DNA of 64,000 nucleotides from Voacanga thouarsii. Taxonomy: Eukaryota; Streptophyta; Magnoliopsida; Gentianales; Apocynaceae. The DNA is taken from the NCBI GenBank assembly GCA_026120185.1, contig JANUWF010003368.1, forward strand, positions 3,286,001 to 3,350,000, read 5' to 3'. Position numbers and translations under genes: made by a program. Under the pieces are notes generated by a model. It was not told where the DNA came from and made no database searches. It saw nothing but the letters and a program-made list of their open reading frames with translations. Of this stretch, positions 45,386 through 58,294 are shown piece after piece (position 1 is the stretch's first letter; each line of letters begins with the position of its first letter).

Positions 45386-47640
45386 TCCCCACTATGGGCT
45401 TCCCTAACTAGTAACATCCTAATAGAACCCTTTGGCATACAAAGCTTTACCTCCCTAAATAAGAAACCATCATGCCTATAATATTTAGCAAATGCACCCT
45501 GCTCACAAGCACGAAAAATATCCCCAAACTCCTCATCATCAATATACAAATCTTTCACAAATTCAAAACCAAGAAGTTTAGCATCCAATAAGTTTAGTAG
45601 TGCATACCTTCAAGATAGTGCATCCGCTACCACATTTTCCTTATCCTTTTTGTATTGAATGACATATGGAAATGTCCTAATAAACTCCATCCACCTTGCA
45701 TGCCTTTTGTTTAAATTTTGTTAGCTCTTGAGGTGTTTAAAAGTCTCATGATTGGTATAAATGACAAACTCTCTTGGCAAAAGGTAGTGTTGCTAATATT
45801 CTAAGGTCCTCACCAAGTCAAAAAACTCTTTGTCATAGGTAGAATAATTAGGGCCGGCCCCAGACAATTTCTCACTAAAGTATGCAATGGATTTTTTATC
45901 TTGGGTCAAGACCGCATCTATCTCCACCCCACTTGCATCATATTCTATCTCAAAAGCCTTCTCAAAATTTGGAAGAATAAGAATTGGAGTTTGGCTCAAT
46001 TTATCTTTGAGGGTTTGAAAGGCTTGTTGTTGGGCTTCCTCCCACCTAAATCCCATCTTTTTCTTTACCACTTCAGTTAAAGGGGCTGCTATAGTGCTAA
46101 AATTTTGGATGAACCTCCTATAGAAACTAGCTAGCCCATGAAAACTACGTACTTGGATAATGGTGGTAGGGGTTGGCCAATCTTGGATGACTTTCACTTT
46201 TCCCTCATCAACCTTAATCCCTTTGGCACTCACAACATACCCAAGGAATGTAATCCTCTCCAAACAAAAAGAGCATTTCTCAATATTAGCATACAATCTC
46301 TCCATTCGGAGGGCAACAAGAACACTTTGAACATGATTCAAGTGATCTACATATGGTTTGCTAGAGATTAATATATCATCAAAGTATATAATAACAAATT
46401 TCCCAATGAATTCCCTCAAAATATGGTGCATTAATCGTATAAAAGTATTAGGAACATTAGACAATCCAAAGGGCATGACAAGCCACTCATACAACCATTG
46501 TTTAGTCTTAAAAGTTGTTTTCCATTCACCCCCTTCTCTTATTCTAATTTGGTGATAACCGGATTTCAAGTTAATTTTTGAGAAAATGCATGCACCAAAT
46601 AGTTCATCAAGCTAGTCATCTAGCCTAGGAATGGGATAGCGGTATTTTACCATTATGTTGTTGATAGCACGACAATCCACGCACATACGCCATGTCCCAT
46701 CCTTTTTAGGCACCAAGAGAACCGAAACCGCACATGAATTTAGGCTCTCTCTCACATGTCCCTTCTCAAGTAATGCCTCCACTTGTTTTTGTAACTCCTT
46801 GGATTCCTTCGAATTGCTTCTATATGCCGGTCAGTTGGGAATGATAGCTACGGGCACAAAGTTGATTTGATACTGAATTCCTCTCAAGGGTGGTAGTCCT
46901 CCGGGCACCTCATTTGGGAAAACGTCTTCAAATTCTTGAAGAATAGCTACAATTTCATGAGGTAAAGACAATGTGAAATTATTAGTAGAAACATAAAAAC
47001 CTTCGCATAAAAGAAGAATAACCTGTTTCTTAGCTTCTATAGCCTCTATGACCTCACTTTCTTTTGTAAAGAAATTCACTCTTCTTTTACCTCCCCTCTC
47101 TTGTCCTTACTCACTCCTATCCTTGATTGTCAAAGGCACTTGTTTGTTCAACCTCTCTCTCAACTCTTTTTCTTTTCTCTCTTGTTTTTTCCTCTCAATT
47201 TTTTGCTTTTGTTTCCTTTTTCTTTTCTTTCTCCTTCATGATTCTTTGATCTTTGTTCACCTCACTAGGGGCCATGGGAGTGAGGGTAAACTTAGTTCCC
47301 CTCATTGAGTAGGGAATAAGTGTTCTTCCTCCCATCATGTTTTACATGCCTATATATTGCTAATGCCTCTCTAGTAGCTAGTGACCCACTTTCATTGGTA
47401 CCACATCACATAACACATCATTCTTGTACTTCCCCATTTCAAAAGACACCAACAATTGTTTGTTTACTCTCATTTCCCAACTATCGTTCAACCATTGTAA
47501 TTTGTAGGGCTTGGGGTGTTTAATCTAACTCATATCCAACTCTTCAACCAAGTTTGCACTAATCACGTTAGTGCAACTCCCACTATCTACAATGACACTA
47601 AAAGGAGTCTTATTGATTAGACACTTAGTATAGAAAATAT
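45386..47640 (-). pseudogene. Gypsy protease-RT-RNase H
   Basis: Minus strand, mostly one phase. Protease: VIVDSGSCTNVISANLVEEL with catalytic DSGS (about 47610-47560). A VFPNEVPGGLPPLRGI pre-RT block lies at about 46960. RT includes WRMCVDCRAINN (about 46690), [39 protein letters not shown] and catalytic YFDDILIS (about 46365-46390). RNase H follows with [33 protein letters not shown] and a decayed end to 45386. Stops occur near 46570-46870, around 45590-45790 and within the protease region, so the polyprotein is dead but all domains are legible. Confidence 0.9.
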
Positions 47641-47682
47641 TCTCTCTTTGTTGGTGGTCTTAATCCTTAATGGCTTATGAAC

Positions 47683-49158
47683 TCATTGTCCTTTTTGTGA
47701 CTCCCACCAATGAGTATTTTTGACCAACAACTCCCCCCTCATCACTCTCCTCATCTTTATTTCCCTCTTGGTCTCCTTGGTATCTTTCTCAATCTTCTTC
47801 TTCGTCGGTAGAGACCTCACCATAGGGATTAGTATACATTGTTCTTTTGCTTGGACATTCATGGGAAGTATGTCCATATCCAAGGCACTTAAAACACTTG
47901 ATATTTCTATTCCTTTGTGGCCTCTCCATGGTTTTCCCTTGTCCTTATTCCATCATTTCCTAGGTTTCCATTCCTCCCTAGGCTTCCAATCTTCTCTAGG
48001 TTTCCAAGCTTCTCTAAGTTTGTTGAAGTCCCTTTGAAATAGTTTAGGGGCTTCATCCTTCTTAGTTGGTACCTTGCTAGTTGTGTTGGGGTTTGGAAGT
48101 AATGGTCTAGTAAATGCCCTCCTCTTTAATTGCCTCTCAATTTTCATAGCGGCATGTATTATATCATCTAATCGATCATAGGGGTGTAATTATACCAAAT
48201 TGGCAATCTCCCTATTTAATCCTCCCAAAAACCTTGCTCTTGTTGCTCTAGGATCTTCATGGATTTGAGTTCTCATTATCATAACTTCCATCTCCTTATG
48301 GTAATCTTCCACACTTTTGTTCCCTTGCTTAAGTGATTGGAACCTTTGGTAGAGATCATTATAGTAATGGTGTGGTATAAATCTTGCCCTCATCATATCT
48401 TTCAACAAATTCCAACTAGCCACGATTTCCACTCCCATTTGTCTCATTTGAGCACTAACTTACTCCTACCATACCAAAGCATACTCTGAAAATCCCAAAA
48501 TAGCCAACCTCACTTTTGACCTCTTATTATAATTATGGTTTTCTAGAAATATCTCCATTTTGCTTTTCTACTCAAAATAAGCTTCGGGGTCACTCTTACC
48601 ATAGAATGTGGGTATTTTTAATTTAATATGGCTCAACTCCCTTTCCACATCATTTCCTTCTCTCATTCCTCCTCTATTGCCCCATCATCTATGATGTTCC
48701 CCAAAGGCCTCAATGTGTTCCCTGTCATACCACTCATCAACTCCCTTAAATTCTCGTTCTAACCCTCTTAGATTGTTCCCTCCATTCCTTCTTTGTCCTC
48801 TACCTCGTCCTCCTCTCATACCATGTACTCTCCCTCTCATAGGAGCTTGTTGAAATCCCCCAATTAAATCTTCATCCCACTCTTCCCATTGTTGGGCATG
48901 TAACGAAGGAGTATGGGTATCACCATCCCTCATCCTTGGACTAGGCACTTCAAATCACTATTGGCCTCTCCTTTGTGCAACGGTAGAAGATTGTCCAAGA
49001 TGATTTATCAACTCCCTTGTCATGTTTTGAAATTTACTTTGTATAGTCCTCATCAAAGCTTGTAAGTCCTCACGCAAACCCCTAGCATCAATAGGTTCTT
49101 CTTGAGGTCTACTAGGTCTACTTGAGTTAGGCCTAGAGATTTCTTATTCATGGGCCAT
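47683..49158 (-). pseudogene. Gypsy gag
   Basis: Starts at the MAHE Met (49156-49158) and keeps one phase to about 47640, with some eight stops. Features: a Gly/Arg-rich stretch GMRGGRGRGQRRNGGNN (about 48820-48775); the gag core LILGF, WNLLKDMMRARFIPHHYY, YQRFQSLKQGNKSVEDY and ARFLGGLN (about 48530-48190); a triple WKPREx repeat (about 47990-47955); and a zinc knuckle CFKCLGYGHTSHEC (about 47905-47850). The core repeat is the retrotransposon gag domain that forms the particle; the knuckle binds the element RNA. Confidence 0.85.
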
Positions 49159-50036
49159 GGTGATGGAATATTTACTTATACCTGCAAAATAAAGAGATTA
49201 GAAAGAAAAAAAAAATAGATCCTCACTGGTCTTACTTGCGTGTTGGTTCTCAAGGTTTATCACTCTATGCTATTTGCTCTCTTAGGCTCTCACTCTTGCC
49301 TTTTTCTCAACACTCAAACCTTCTTGTTCAATCTCAATTCTCTCCAATAGCTAAAATTTTTGTCAAACTTAGTGAATCACACAAATCAAATGAATTTTCC
49401 AAGAAGGGGGCCTTAGGGGAATTTCAACAAATACGTGTTGGGCGCCTCAAGCAAAAAAGTTTTAAGTTAAGAATTTTAAGAAAAGTGGACTCAAATCAAC
49501 ATAAGAACAAGCACTAGATGTAAAAGAAACACTCCTAAGCATGAAACAAACAAGAATTATCAAGAACAAAGAAACAAGAACAACTAGAACTAGGATGATG
49601 AAGAACAAGATGATCACAAAGGTGCAATAGTAAAATTGAGTTCAATGAACATGGAATTCAACGATAGAGTGATATACTAAGTATCAATATCCCAAGGAAT
49701 AAAAATTAAGAATCAAAGATCCCAACTATGACAAAAAATATTCTCATAGAACACTTATCAAACACCTTGGATGCAATTCTTGTCACTTAAGAACAATTAG
49801 CATTTTCACCTATATTAAAGCCAAATTTCACCACAATCATAAGATAAATTTGTTCCCAAGGATTATGAAAAAATCAAGGAGCAATTTTCCAACAGAAAAA
49901 TCAGATATAACAAAAATTTCAAGACCTTTTTGGAGCAATTTTTTGAGTGACGGGATTTTTCTCTGTTTTCTTTTTCTTCACTTTGTAGGGTTCCTTTTTC
50001 TTGCTTTCAAGCTTTGATGGGAATCAAGCTTTTCCT
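49159..50036 (-). other. Gypsy 5' leader
   Basis: Non-coding AT-rich leader between the primer site and gag. No gene. Some A-rich tracts. Confidence 0.6.
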
Positions 50037-50056
50037 TGCTTTGATACCAAACTATT
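50037..50056 (-). promoter_or_regulatory. Primer binding site of gypsy element
   Basis: Minus-strand TTGGTATCAAAG, six bases inside the 5' LTR, is complementary to an initiator tRNA-Met-like 3' end with one mismatch. Confidence 0.75.
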
Positions 50057-51012
50057 TGATATGAATTCTTGGTGGCTTTTCTTATTTTAGTTGGCTAACT
50101 ATTCAATTCAAACAATGGGATCCAAAATAGTGATTTTTCTTGTGACAAAAGGAAAAAGTAATCTAACAACCTACACTCTTTCAAACCCTTGAAGAACAAA
50201 GCCTCAAAGACCCTCAAGATAAGTAGATAGTTTTACTATAATCTCACCCTAATATCCTTGAAGCAACAAAGGCAAACAAGAACAAATAGAATAGAGAAAA
50301 TAGGCATCCAAATATTGGATTTCAAACAAACCTTAGAAGAATAAAACAACTAAGACCCATTCAAAGAAACAATATTGGATTATCCAAAAGATTTATAGAC
50401 TCTTACAAAAGGAGGACTAATCCTTTAACTTGGTCTTGAACAAGATGAACAAGGAGGCTAGGGCCTCTTAAGATTCTCTTCTCAAATTTGAATTAAAGTG
50501 AAGTGTATTGTCTTGTCAAATCACTTAAGGTGCTATTTATACTATCATAACCCTAGCTAAGTAATCCCTGAAGTTATATTACAATTTAAGGTCATAATAA
50601 GTCTTTACAAGCAATTAAAAATGAAGAAAATCGAAGAAAAATGTTAAAACGCGGAACAGTCTACGGAAGTCGGCGCCGGTTTGGACATCACAGCCGGTGC
50701 CAATTTAGTTCTGTCTTCAGGCCGGTTCATGTTGTGCTTGAGGTGTGGTTGGACAGAATGGAGTCGGCGCCGGCTGTCCTCTGGGAAGCCTCCCTTGGTC
50801 AAGTTTCATCCCCTTTTGCTGCCAGTTTGAGTTCTCGTTGGGGTCCTTCGTAGATGGTCATCAACACGAACTCTTGGCTAGCTTCCTCAACCTTCCAATC
50901 CTCTTTCATCCTCAAGCATGGTTTGATGACCAATTGAAAATCATCTTGAAACTTATTGGTCTTAGCTCTTGTCATCGGTCCTTATCCTCCATGATGAAGT
51001 GGAGTTTCATCA
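50057..51012 (-). repeat. 5' LTR of gypsy element
   Basis: 956 bp. The GC-rich patch at about 50647-50785 is shorter than its partner at 43920-44095. Confidence 0.92.
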
Positions 51013-51017
51013 ACGCC

Positions 51018-51063
51018 TCTCAGATATCTTTTTGGCTGAACGGGTACTTTAGCTCTTTTGCTT
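51018..51063 (-). repeat. Caulimovirid intergenic sequence beyond the gypsy insertion
   Basis: TCAGATATCTTTTTGGCTGAACGGG... matches 39826-39872 (TTTCGGCTAAACGGGTATTTTAGC). This proves the gypsy element landed inside a viral intergenic copy. Confidence 0.8.
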
Positions 51064-52711
51064 TGTAATATAATGTTGTGAGGTTTTTAGACATACAAAA
51101 TATAGGTCATAAAATACAATTGTCTTGTACCAACTAATTTAACCCCAATTCCTAAATATATATTTGGGCAAGCAAGGTATCGATTCCATAAAGAACTCAA
51201 AAGAAGTATACTCTTATATTCTCTTCTTCTCTTAATCTTATAAATAAACTCTTCAGTAATTAAATTAAATAAATTCTTTTGATGTCTTAAACATAAAACA
51301 AGTTGAGGGAAATCAAATAGGAAGGAAACTAATAAAAATAAAAAATAAAAACAAGAATCAAATCCAAAATAACTTAGGAAACTAATTTATCTTAGGAATA
51401 TGCTTTGAGATTAAATTAAGAAACTTGTCATAGAAAGATGATTATCATGAGCAATTGATTTTTGGGACCTTTCTTAGCGATTTGAATTCTTATCCTTACA
51501 AAAGTATATTAACCCATCTTAGCGACTTAAATTAATTCCTAATCCACTTCTCAATCTAATCCTACTTGATTAACCTTTCTTAGTGACTATAATACTCAAA
51601 TTAATCACTGTCTTAGACTAAAAACAAGATTAATAAGCATAAAAGACTTCACCAATATTAACTCACATTCCCACTTAACCTAAAAAATATGCAACTTGAA
51701 CGTTACATAATTCCATATCAATTAATTCAAGCCAGTTAGCCTCAAAACCTAATTAGGTCAATAGATACTACTTAGAAAATCAATCAAAGATTAATTATCT
51801 TAGCTATTCAACTATATGTTTCAAAAGGTGTTTAGTCATACACAATTGAATAAATACGATTAATAGAGAAGAAATCCGAAATTATATAGATACTCAAAAG
51901 ATAATCTCAAGAATATCAAAGATAGAATCTTTATTTAACAATCTCAAAGTCTCAAAAAATAATAATCAAAACAAGACTTAAGAACAAGATAGAATCTAGT
52001 TGAATATAAAAACTAAACAACAACTGACAATCGGAAACAAGAGAAAGTTTGAAAATCTCAAATTCTTCTTGCCTCCGAACTTCTTTCTCCCCTTGAAGCT
52101 TTCCTTTGGTGTTCCTTTCTTCAAAAGAATGAAAGAATTATATAAAGTTGTGAGTTATTTCATGAAATACTATCTTAGGGTCCTTTATATAGATTTTAAA
52201 CTGGCCTAAGGTTGAATTTAGAGTTGCAAATTACCTTTAGATTGAAGTAAGAAGTTTTCTAAAAAATCTAGGAAGTGGTACTACCTCCTTGTACATTTTC
52301 TATTGTTGTTCCCTGAACACCAACATGGCATGGTTGTGTTGCATGTTGTCCACAATGTCCAATACGTGTATTTTTACTCTGTTCAACACGGCATGTAGTA
52401 TGGCTGTGTACATTTTCAAAAAACTCTGTTTTCGCTCTGTTTACCATGGCTTGATACATGTGTCGTGCACCATCCCTATACATATACTGAAATCCTTTAA
52501 AAAATGTTCCAAACACATTCTAAGGCTTTCCAATTCCTCCAACAATCATCTTTAGTTGTAAAATTGATCATTTAAGTCCTTGTTTCGTTCATTTTTACCA
52601 AAATGTCTTAGAAACACATAAAAACACAAAATGAGTAGTAGTTGTCCATAATAACACAAAAGAGCATACAAAAAGCTAAGTAAAAAGAAAATTAAATATG
52701 ATGTTTTCACA
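51064..52711 (-). repeat. LTR-like non-coding repeat
   Basis: In reverse complement it begins TGTGAAAACATCATATTT and carries sequence styles seen in the 58834/61384 LTR family (a constant GAATCGATACCTTGC-like block near 51180, TTAATTAAA-rich middle). A patch with repeated ATGGCTGTG / ACATGGCATGG words lies at about 52318-52460. Matching target duplications were not found, so its ends are not proven. Confidence 0.4.
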
Positions 52712-53367
52712 CTTAAAATCCAACTAGATTAAAAAGGACAAAGCACGTTAGAGAAGGTAATCTTAGTGCCATAAATAGCTTATCTCACCATGTATAATGC
52801 TAACCAGAAGCATTGAACCACTTTAAATTTTGATCAAGACGAAGAGTGGAATGACGCAAATCCAACCCTTTGATCAAAACTACAAATTCAACATAATTAT
52901 TAGTGGAAGTCCACAACAAAATATTATATGGTAGTAGCCCAAAAAAAAAAAAAAAATCACTTTCACTAATACATACAATACCTACTATCACTATATGCCA
53001 AGGTTATTCCTCAAGGCTCTATCAATGACAATAACATGACCATAATGAGCATGTGCTTATAACTATATGACTAGTCTAGTTAGCTTAGGTTGTTTCATTC
53101 CATCTACTAGTCCATGAGCAAATATAATAAATTTTATCCTCTTGGCTTGATATAAAAGCTGAAGCCACCTAAGAACGGACGCAATAATAGCCGCTAAAGA
53201 AGAATGAAATCTCAACTTCGAAAAAGAATTTGTTTCAGCTCTAAAGTTCCTAGATACCATTAGTGGAAAAATCTAGGAAGCTAAAGGCTTCTTGAAACAC
53301 CAAAAGTAAAAAAAAAAAAAAAAAAATTGAAGAGAAGGAAGAAACTACCACCGTACTCATGGCCATG
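52712..53367 (-). pseudogene. Weak RNase H-like remnant and flanks
   Basis: On the minus strand, around 52940-52860, TSTNNYVEFVVLIKGLDL resembles the TNNxAEFxALIxGLxL helix of plant-type RNase H domains found in LINE-derived proteins. A further open segment at 53063-53260 contains no recognised motif. A-runs lie at 52942-52957 and 53309-53327. This is a low-confidence reading; it may be chance. Confidence 0.25.
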
Positions 53368-54137
53368 AAGTATGTAATATCCCACCTTATATGAGAATTT
53401 AGATAGAATAATGTTAGTAATAATAATGATATAAAAATATTTGTAGAAGTATTATTATTTAAAGAAAATTAAGGTGGAGAAAGAATGATATAAGGATAGA
53501 CCATTAGGACCCACAATGGTTAATGAAGATGGCCCACATTATGTGATAATTTTGACTATACTTTGACCACCTTTGACTAACTTTTGACCACTCTTTGACC
53601 ATGCAAGACTAAAGAAAATTCTTGAATTTTCCATAAATTTCTATTTAGATTCCACTAGTTTTTCTAGACTTCCATGAGTTTCCACAAGATTCTACGATAT
53701 TCTAGATATGATGAATCATTTTCCACAAGATTCTAAGATGCTCTAGAATTACCAACTAATAAGGGAACCAATATATATAAGAAGAGAAAGGAAAAACAAG
53801 AAGAAGGAAAATTGGGAAAAGAGAAGAAAGGAGGAAAACTAAGAGAAGAAAAGAAAGGAAAGGAAGAAGAAAGAAAGAGAAAAAATGGAGAGGAAAAGAA
53901 GAAGGAAGGAAAGAGAGAATGAAAAGAGGACAAGAAAGAAAAGGAAAAAAGAAAGAAAAGAAGAAGAAAACCGAAGAGAATGAGGAGAGAAAATATCGGA
54001 ACGAACGAGAGAGAACAAAGAGAAAGGGAAAACTGCGAAGGAAAGGGAAAAGAAAGGAAAGAAGAAATTGGTCATTTAAAAGATTGATCTTGTTCAATTA
54101 CAAAGGTAAGGTTTCTTTTTTTGGAGCTAGAGTTGAT

Positions 54138-54189
<52 letters not shown>

Positions 54190-54995
54190 TAGAAACTATT
54201 TATGATGTGAATATCATGTTCAAGCATTTGAAATTTAGAAAAAAGATGAAATGGAAATTATTATTCTTGTTGAGAGTGGAAAGTTGGTTGAAGGGAGATA
54301 ATAGTGATGTATGGTAACCAGTATAATACATTTTAGAGAGGTTAAATTTAGAAAATTAGTTAGAGAAAGGAAGAAGGAACTTAAGGAAGGAAATATAGTG
54401 AAGCTATTTATTGTGGAAATAAATGAAATAAACATTTGTTAATAAGTTGTGAGTATTCCTTGAGCCGAGATGATTATGAATAGAGATGATTAAACTTAAA
54501 CATGTTTTGGGAATATTTGGGAAGGCTTGGAGTAGGTTTTGTAGGAATTTGGTGGTTAGAAATCATTTGATATCACAATACCTAAAGCTGCCATTTAGGA
54601 GAGAATAAAATTCTGGTTTGGCAACTTTAATATAGCAGCTATGTTAGACAGTTGGAAGAGTGTTGGGGTTGAAAACAAGCTAAAACACCATTACTAGGAT
54701 GTTAAACAAGGTTTTAAAAGGCTTAGATATGGTAGATTGTGTTAAAGACAATGTAGGAAAAACCTAAGAAAAATTGTGCATGGAAATGGATGTTTTTGCT
54801 TGTGTGATAACTCAGAAACTTTGTCACTAGAACTGAATGAAATAAGGAAGAATATTAGTATTCTATGAACTGAAATTTGTAGAGGAATGTTTTAGGAGTA
54901 TTTGGGAACTAGTTTGACCTCATTTGGAGTTTTGTAGCAAAAGTTATGAGCAAAATATTAAAGGGTGATAAAGCTGGATATATTGATTACTTCAA

Positions 54996-56360
54996 GGGCA
55001 AAATATCTTGGTGACCCTCGAATTATTCCAAAATTCAAGTTTTGCTCTCTAACTAAAAAAAGCGTAAAATAATTCCTCAAACTTTCTAATCGTCTAGATC
55101 TTACCCCTCAGTCAGTTGACCAACAGTTAACTGATAATTCCGTAAAAAAACTAAGGGTAAAATTGTTAATTTACTATTCCTTCTTCTTCTTCTTCCTACA
55201 AAACTCCAATTAAGAATTTCAGTAACCCCAAAAAGTGGTTAATATCCACAGCTACCTTCTACCTATCATCTTCGACACATCCCAATTCTTCCCTTCTTGT
55301 TTTCTTAAATTTGCCTTCCCAGATTTCTTCATCTATCTCATTCTATCAAATACCCAAATCCTCCTCTCTGTTCCCTTCCATATCAATCACTCAGACGCAT
55401 CACAAATAGAAATGAATACAACCATAGAGGTCGCTGTTCGGGGTCATTGTTTCTGCTAAATTTTAAATTTTGATCAAAATTTGAGTTTTGAGGGAATTTA
55501 ACTGTACCTCGTGCAATATTTGCCATAATTTCTCACAACAAAAGCATTAGTAGGATCTAATTTTAACATTTGCTCATAATAGGAGCTGAAGTTGTTTCGA
55601 TTAGAGCTTCACAGATGATATTGGTAGCTGTTGGAGCTTTGAATGACAAAAGATGGCTCAAACACATCTACAATTTCAAAGCACATTGAGTCCACCTATG
55701 ACAACCTTTGACTAGCTCTTAGATTAGTATCTAAATGAGCAAAACCTCATTTACTTCTATTCTTCTTCGATCGATTTCTGATTTCCAAAACCCTGAGTCC
55801 TTGGAGCATTTTAAATCCCATTACATCTAAAACTTTCACCATCTAAAGTTCTGGACATCGAATTGACATTCTTTGCGGGAAGTTACTGTTGTCATCAAAT
55901 TTCTCATATCTATGGGCTTTGCTGCCGACCAAGGAAATGAGACATCTGATGAGAAAAAGACTGAAAATTAGCCAGCAGAAAGATGAGAGAAAAGTTAAAG
56001 TCTTAGTTTTTAATTTGCCCAATCTAACTAAAAAAATAAAAACTTTAATTAGCCTAAAAAACAACCCATTCAAGATGAGAAAGAATTAGAGCGGCGACGA
56101 GGAAGAAGAAAGGGCAAATTAGAAAAGTGAAAGAAGAAAAAAAGAAAAAAAAAAAAAAACTAGGAAGAAGAAGAATGAATAGTAAAATAGTGATTTTACC
56201 CTTTATTTTTTAACATATGGGATGGTTGACCATTGGTCAATTAACGGAAGGGTAAGATCTAGATGATTAAAAAGTTCAAATAACTGTTTTATGCTTTTTT
56301 TAGTTGGAGGGTAAAACTTGGATTTCAAAATAATTCGAGGGTCACTAGGATAGTTTGCCC
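54996..56360. mobile_element. Mutator-like element (Pack-MULE candidate)
   Basis: Long imperfect terminal inverted repeats of about 110 bp: GGGCAAAATATCTTGGTGAC at the left against the inverse GTCACTAGGATAGTTTGCCC at the right, both continuing through AAACTTGGATTT- and GATCTAGA-containing segments. Perfect 9-bp target duplication TTACTTCAA (54987-54995 and 56361-56369) is diagnostic of Mutator-type transposition. No transposase. The interior carries a gene-like fragment (55510-55596). Confidence 0.88.
55510..55596 (-). pseudogene. TPR-protein gene fragment inside the MULE
   Basis: Minus-strand translation NNFSSYYEQMLKLDPTNAFV followed by VRNYGKY resembles the YYxxML..NPxNxLxLRNYxK repeat of a family of plant tetratricopeptide-like proteins. 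A stop lies just upstream and the match ends after about 29 codons. It is antisense to the window and has no partner exon that I can read, so it is interpreted as host DNA captured by the element. Confidence 0.5.
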
Positions 56361-58294
56361 TTACTTCAATTTCCTTTAGGCTTTTGAGATTAAAAAAAGG
56401 AAAAATGTACCATTTGCTCTTAGTGCTACATAGGCCTTAGTTTGAGAATATTGAATAATGTTTTATGAAAACTCCTCATTATTATAGGTGATCTAGTTTA
56501 GGAGAAGTCCTAGGCTTCCAAAAATGTGAGCAAACCAGTTCTATTAACCAAGGTGAGTCCCTTGGATTTTTAACTCTCGGTTAGCTAAATGTTTTTCTAA
56601 TATAACTAAATGCTTTCTTGATATAGCTAAGTGTTCTCATGATATATCCAAGCATAAGCTTTATGCTTGCGTTTGAGAGCATTTGTTGCTAGATTCTAGT
56701 GTATACTATTCTCCTTGAAATTTATGCATAATAAAGCTTTTATACATTAAACCTTATTTATTATTAGAAATGGACTTTACGCAATTTCTCATGATTCCTA
56801 AACCTTTTTAAATACATATGTTATTTTAAAAGTTTTGTTGAACATATATTTTATGTATGCATGTTCTATGGTTTCGTATGAGCAAAATTTTTTAAAATTA
56901 ACAAAACAGATCTACCTGACATCATTTAAATCACTCCAGCCAACATCGCTTACGTTCAATTATTTTCAAGACAATTTACATGACACATTTGTGAAGATTA
57001 TGCTCTCATAAATACTGCATTTGGATGAACAAAATCCATTTGTACAATTATGCGTAAAGATATTTTGCCCAATAATATTCCAAAGTATGTTTTGTAATAA
57101 TTGAAAGACATGTGTCTTTCTACATTTTATGAGTTGGGGAATGGTTACTCGGGAAATAATAAACATTTGGAAAATAATATTTTGGCTCCTGAAAAATATT
57201 TTCTTGATATTTCCTTGAGAAATATGATATTAGAACTGGTCTTGTGAACCAGTAAAGCTGTTAAGTACTAAGCAAGGGCTTTGACCTTTATAGTAACTTA
57301 CATTAGAGAAAGATGACATCAAGTAATTCGGTTCTATTTTTGGAATTCATCTTACTTTAAATGGGGCGGTAGGATATTGGAATTAGCTAATTCTCTAGCT
57401 AGCACCGTCCTAATACATAAGCCATTGGTTGATATTAGGTGGGACACTTAGCAATCAACCATTGCCAGACCTTGTATGAAGGGAGTATAGGAGTTAGGGA
57501 GCCCATGCTACTATAAGTAAAATAATTGCCAAACCTCATATGAAGGGAGTACGGGAATGGAAGAGCCCATACTACCACAAATTAGACGATTGAGTATAGA
57601 TATGAGGTGATGTGCTTGTATCACTCATTGTTCTGGCTCGACGCGGTTGAGTACTGATGGTGCAATCCTTGGTACAATATGACCGTTATAGTTGAAGGCG
57701 GAGCCTTGTGAGCTTTGCATGTAAGTGCCCGCTTTCTTAAAAAATTAGGGCTATATTTTTTGAAAGAAAATTATATTTTTTCCAAATGTACATAAATTTT
57801 AAATAACAAATTGGCAGAGTTTTCTACTACTTGACTTAAAGAGTTATTTTCAATGGGAAAACACTAGTACACATGGGACTCACTAAGTGTAAAACCCACA
57901 CATTCTTTTATTTTCTTCTATATCATAGGACTCAGATAATAGTGACACCAATATCACTCCTTTGGCTTAGTCTAGAGGAAATTTTTGTAACTTTACCAAG
58001 TGTAAACCGTAGATCTACTTATACATTCTAGACCATGACATATGTATTATTCTGCAACTAGTATGCAAGTTTAATAGAATAGTTTATTTCCATTTTTCTG
58101 CTTTAAGTTTTATTTTGTTATAAATGTCCCTTTTCTAGGAGTTTAGACAGGGCAACGCCTTACCAAAACAGAGCCCACTATGACTGCAAAATGTGGAGTG
58201 TAATAATGTACTTCCTCACTTCTTAAGCCAAGGGATAGTAAAGAAAAACATAATCAAAAGACTCTTCCACTTGCACACATTAGTACCTTGAGGC

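Larger units (their letters stand above)
43320..51012 (-). mobile_element. Complete Ty3/gypsy retrotransposon
   Basis: Minus-strand element with 1002-bp (43320-44321) and 956-bp (50057-51012) LTRs, both TGATATGAATTC...TTTCATCA or TCTCATCA. Target duplication ACGCC lies at 43315-43319 and 51013-51017. Primer site (minus TTGGTATCAAAGCAAGG) and purine tract are present. Gag, protease, RT, RNase H and integrase occur in gypsy order. Inserted into the caulimovirid intergenic copy, whose sequence resumes cleanly after 51017. Confidence 0.93.
53373..58205. mobile_element. Long solo LTR (Tekay-like), interrupted by a MULE
   Basis: Starts TGTAATATCCCACC and ends near GTGGAGTGTAATA, imperfect inverted ends. 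Flanks AAGTA (53368-53372) and ATGTA (58206-58210) are a one-mismatch target duplication. Without the MULE it is about 3.46 kb, close to the nested LTRs at 13645-20500. It shares a long block (57236-57930) with 12880-13620. It includes a purine-rich stretch (53780-54060) and a (TA)n tract (54148-54187). No coding sequence. Confidence 0.6.

Noticed and set aside
51064..52711. A complete solo LTR
   Set aside because: No matching 5-bp flanks could be found for the candidate TG/CA ends; kept only as an LTR-like repeat.
53733..54317. Long open frames on both strands rich in Lys/Glu or Phe/Ser
   Set aside because: They come from a purine-rich low-complexity tract (GAAGAAAGG-type) inside a solo LTR. 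No domain and no start context.
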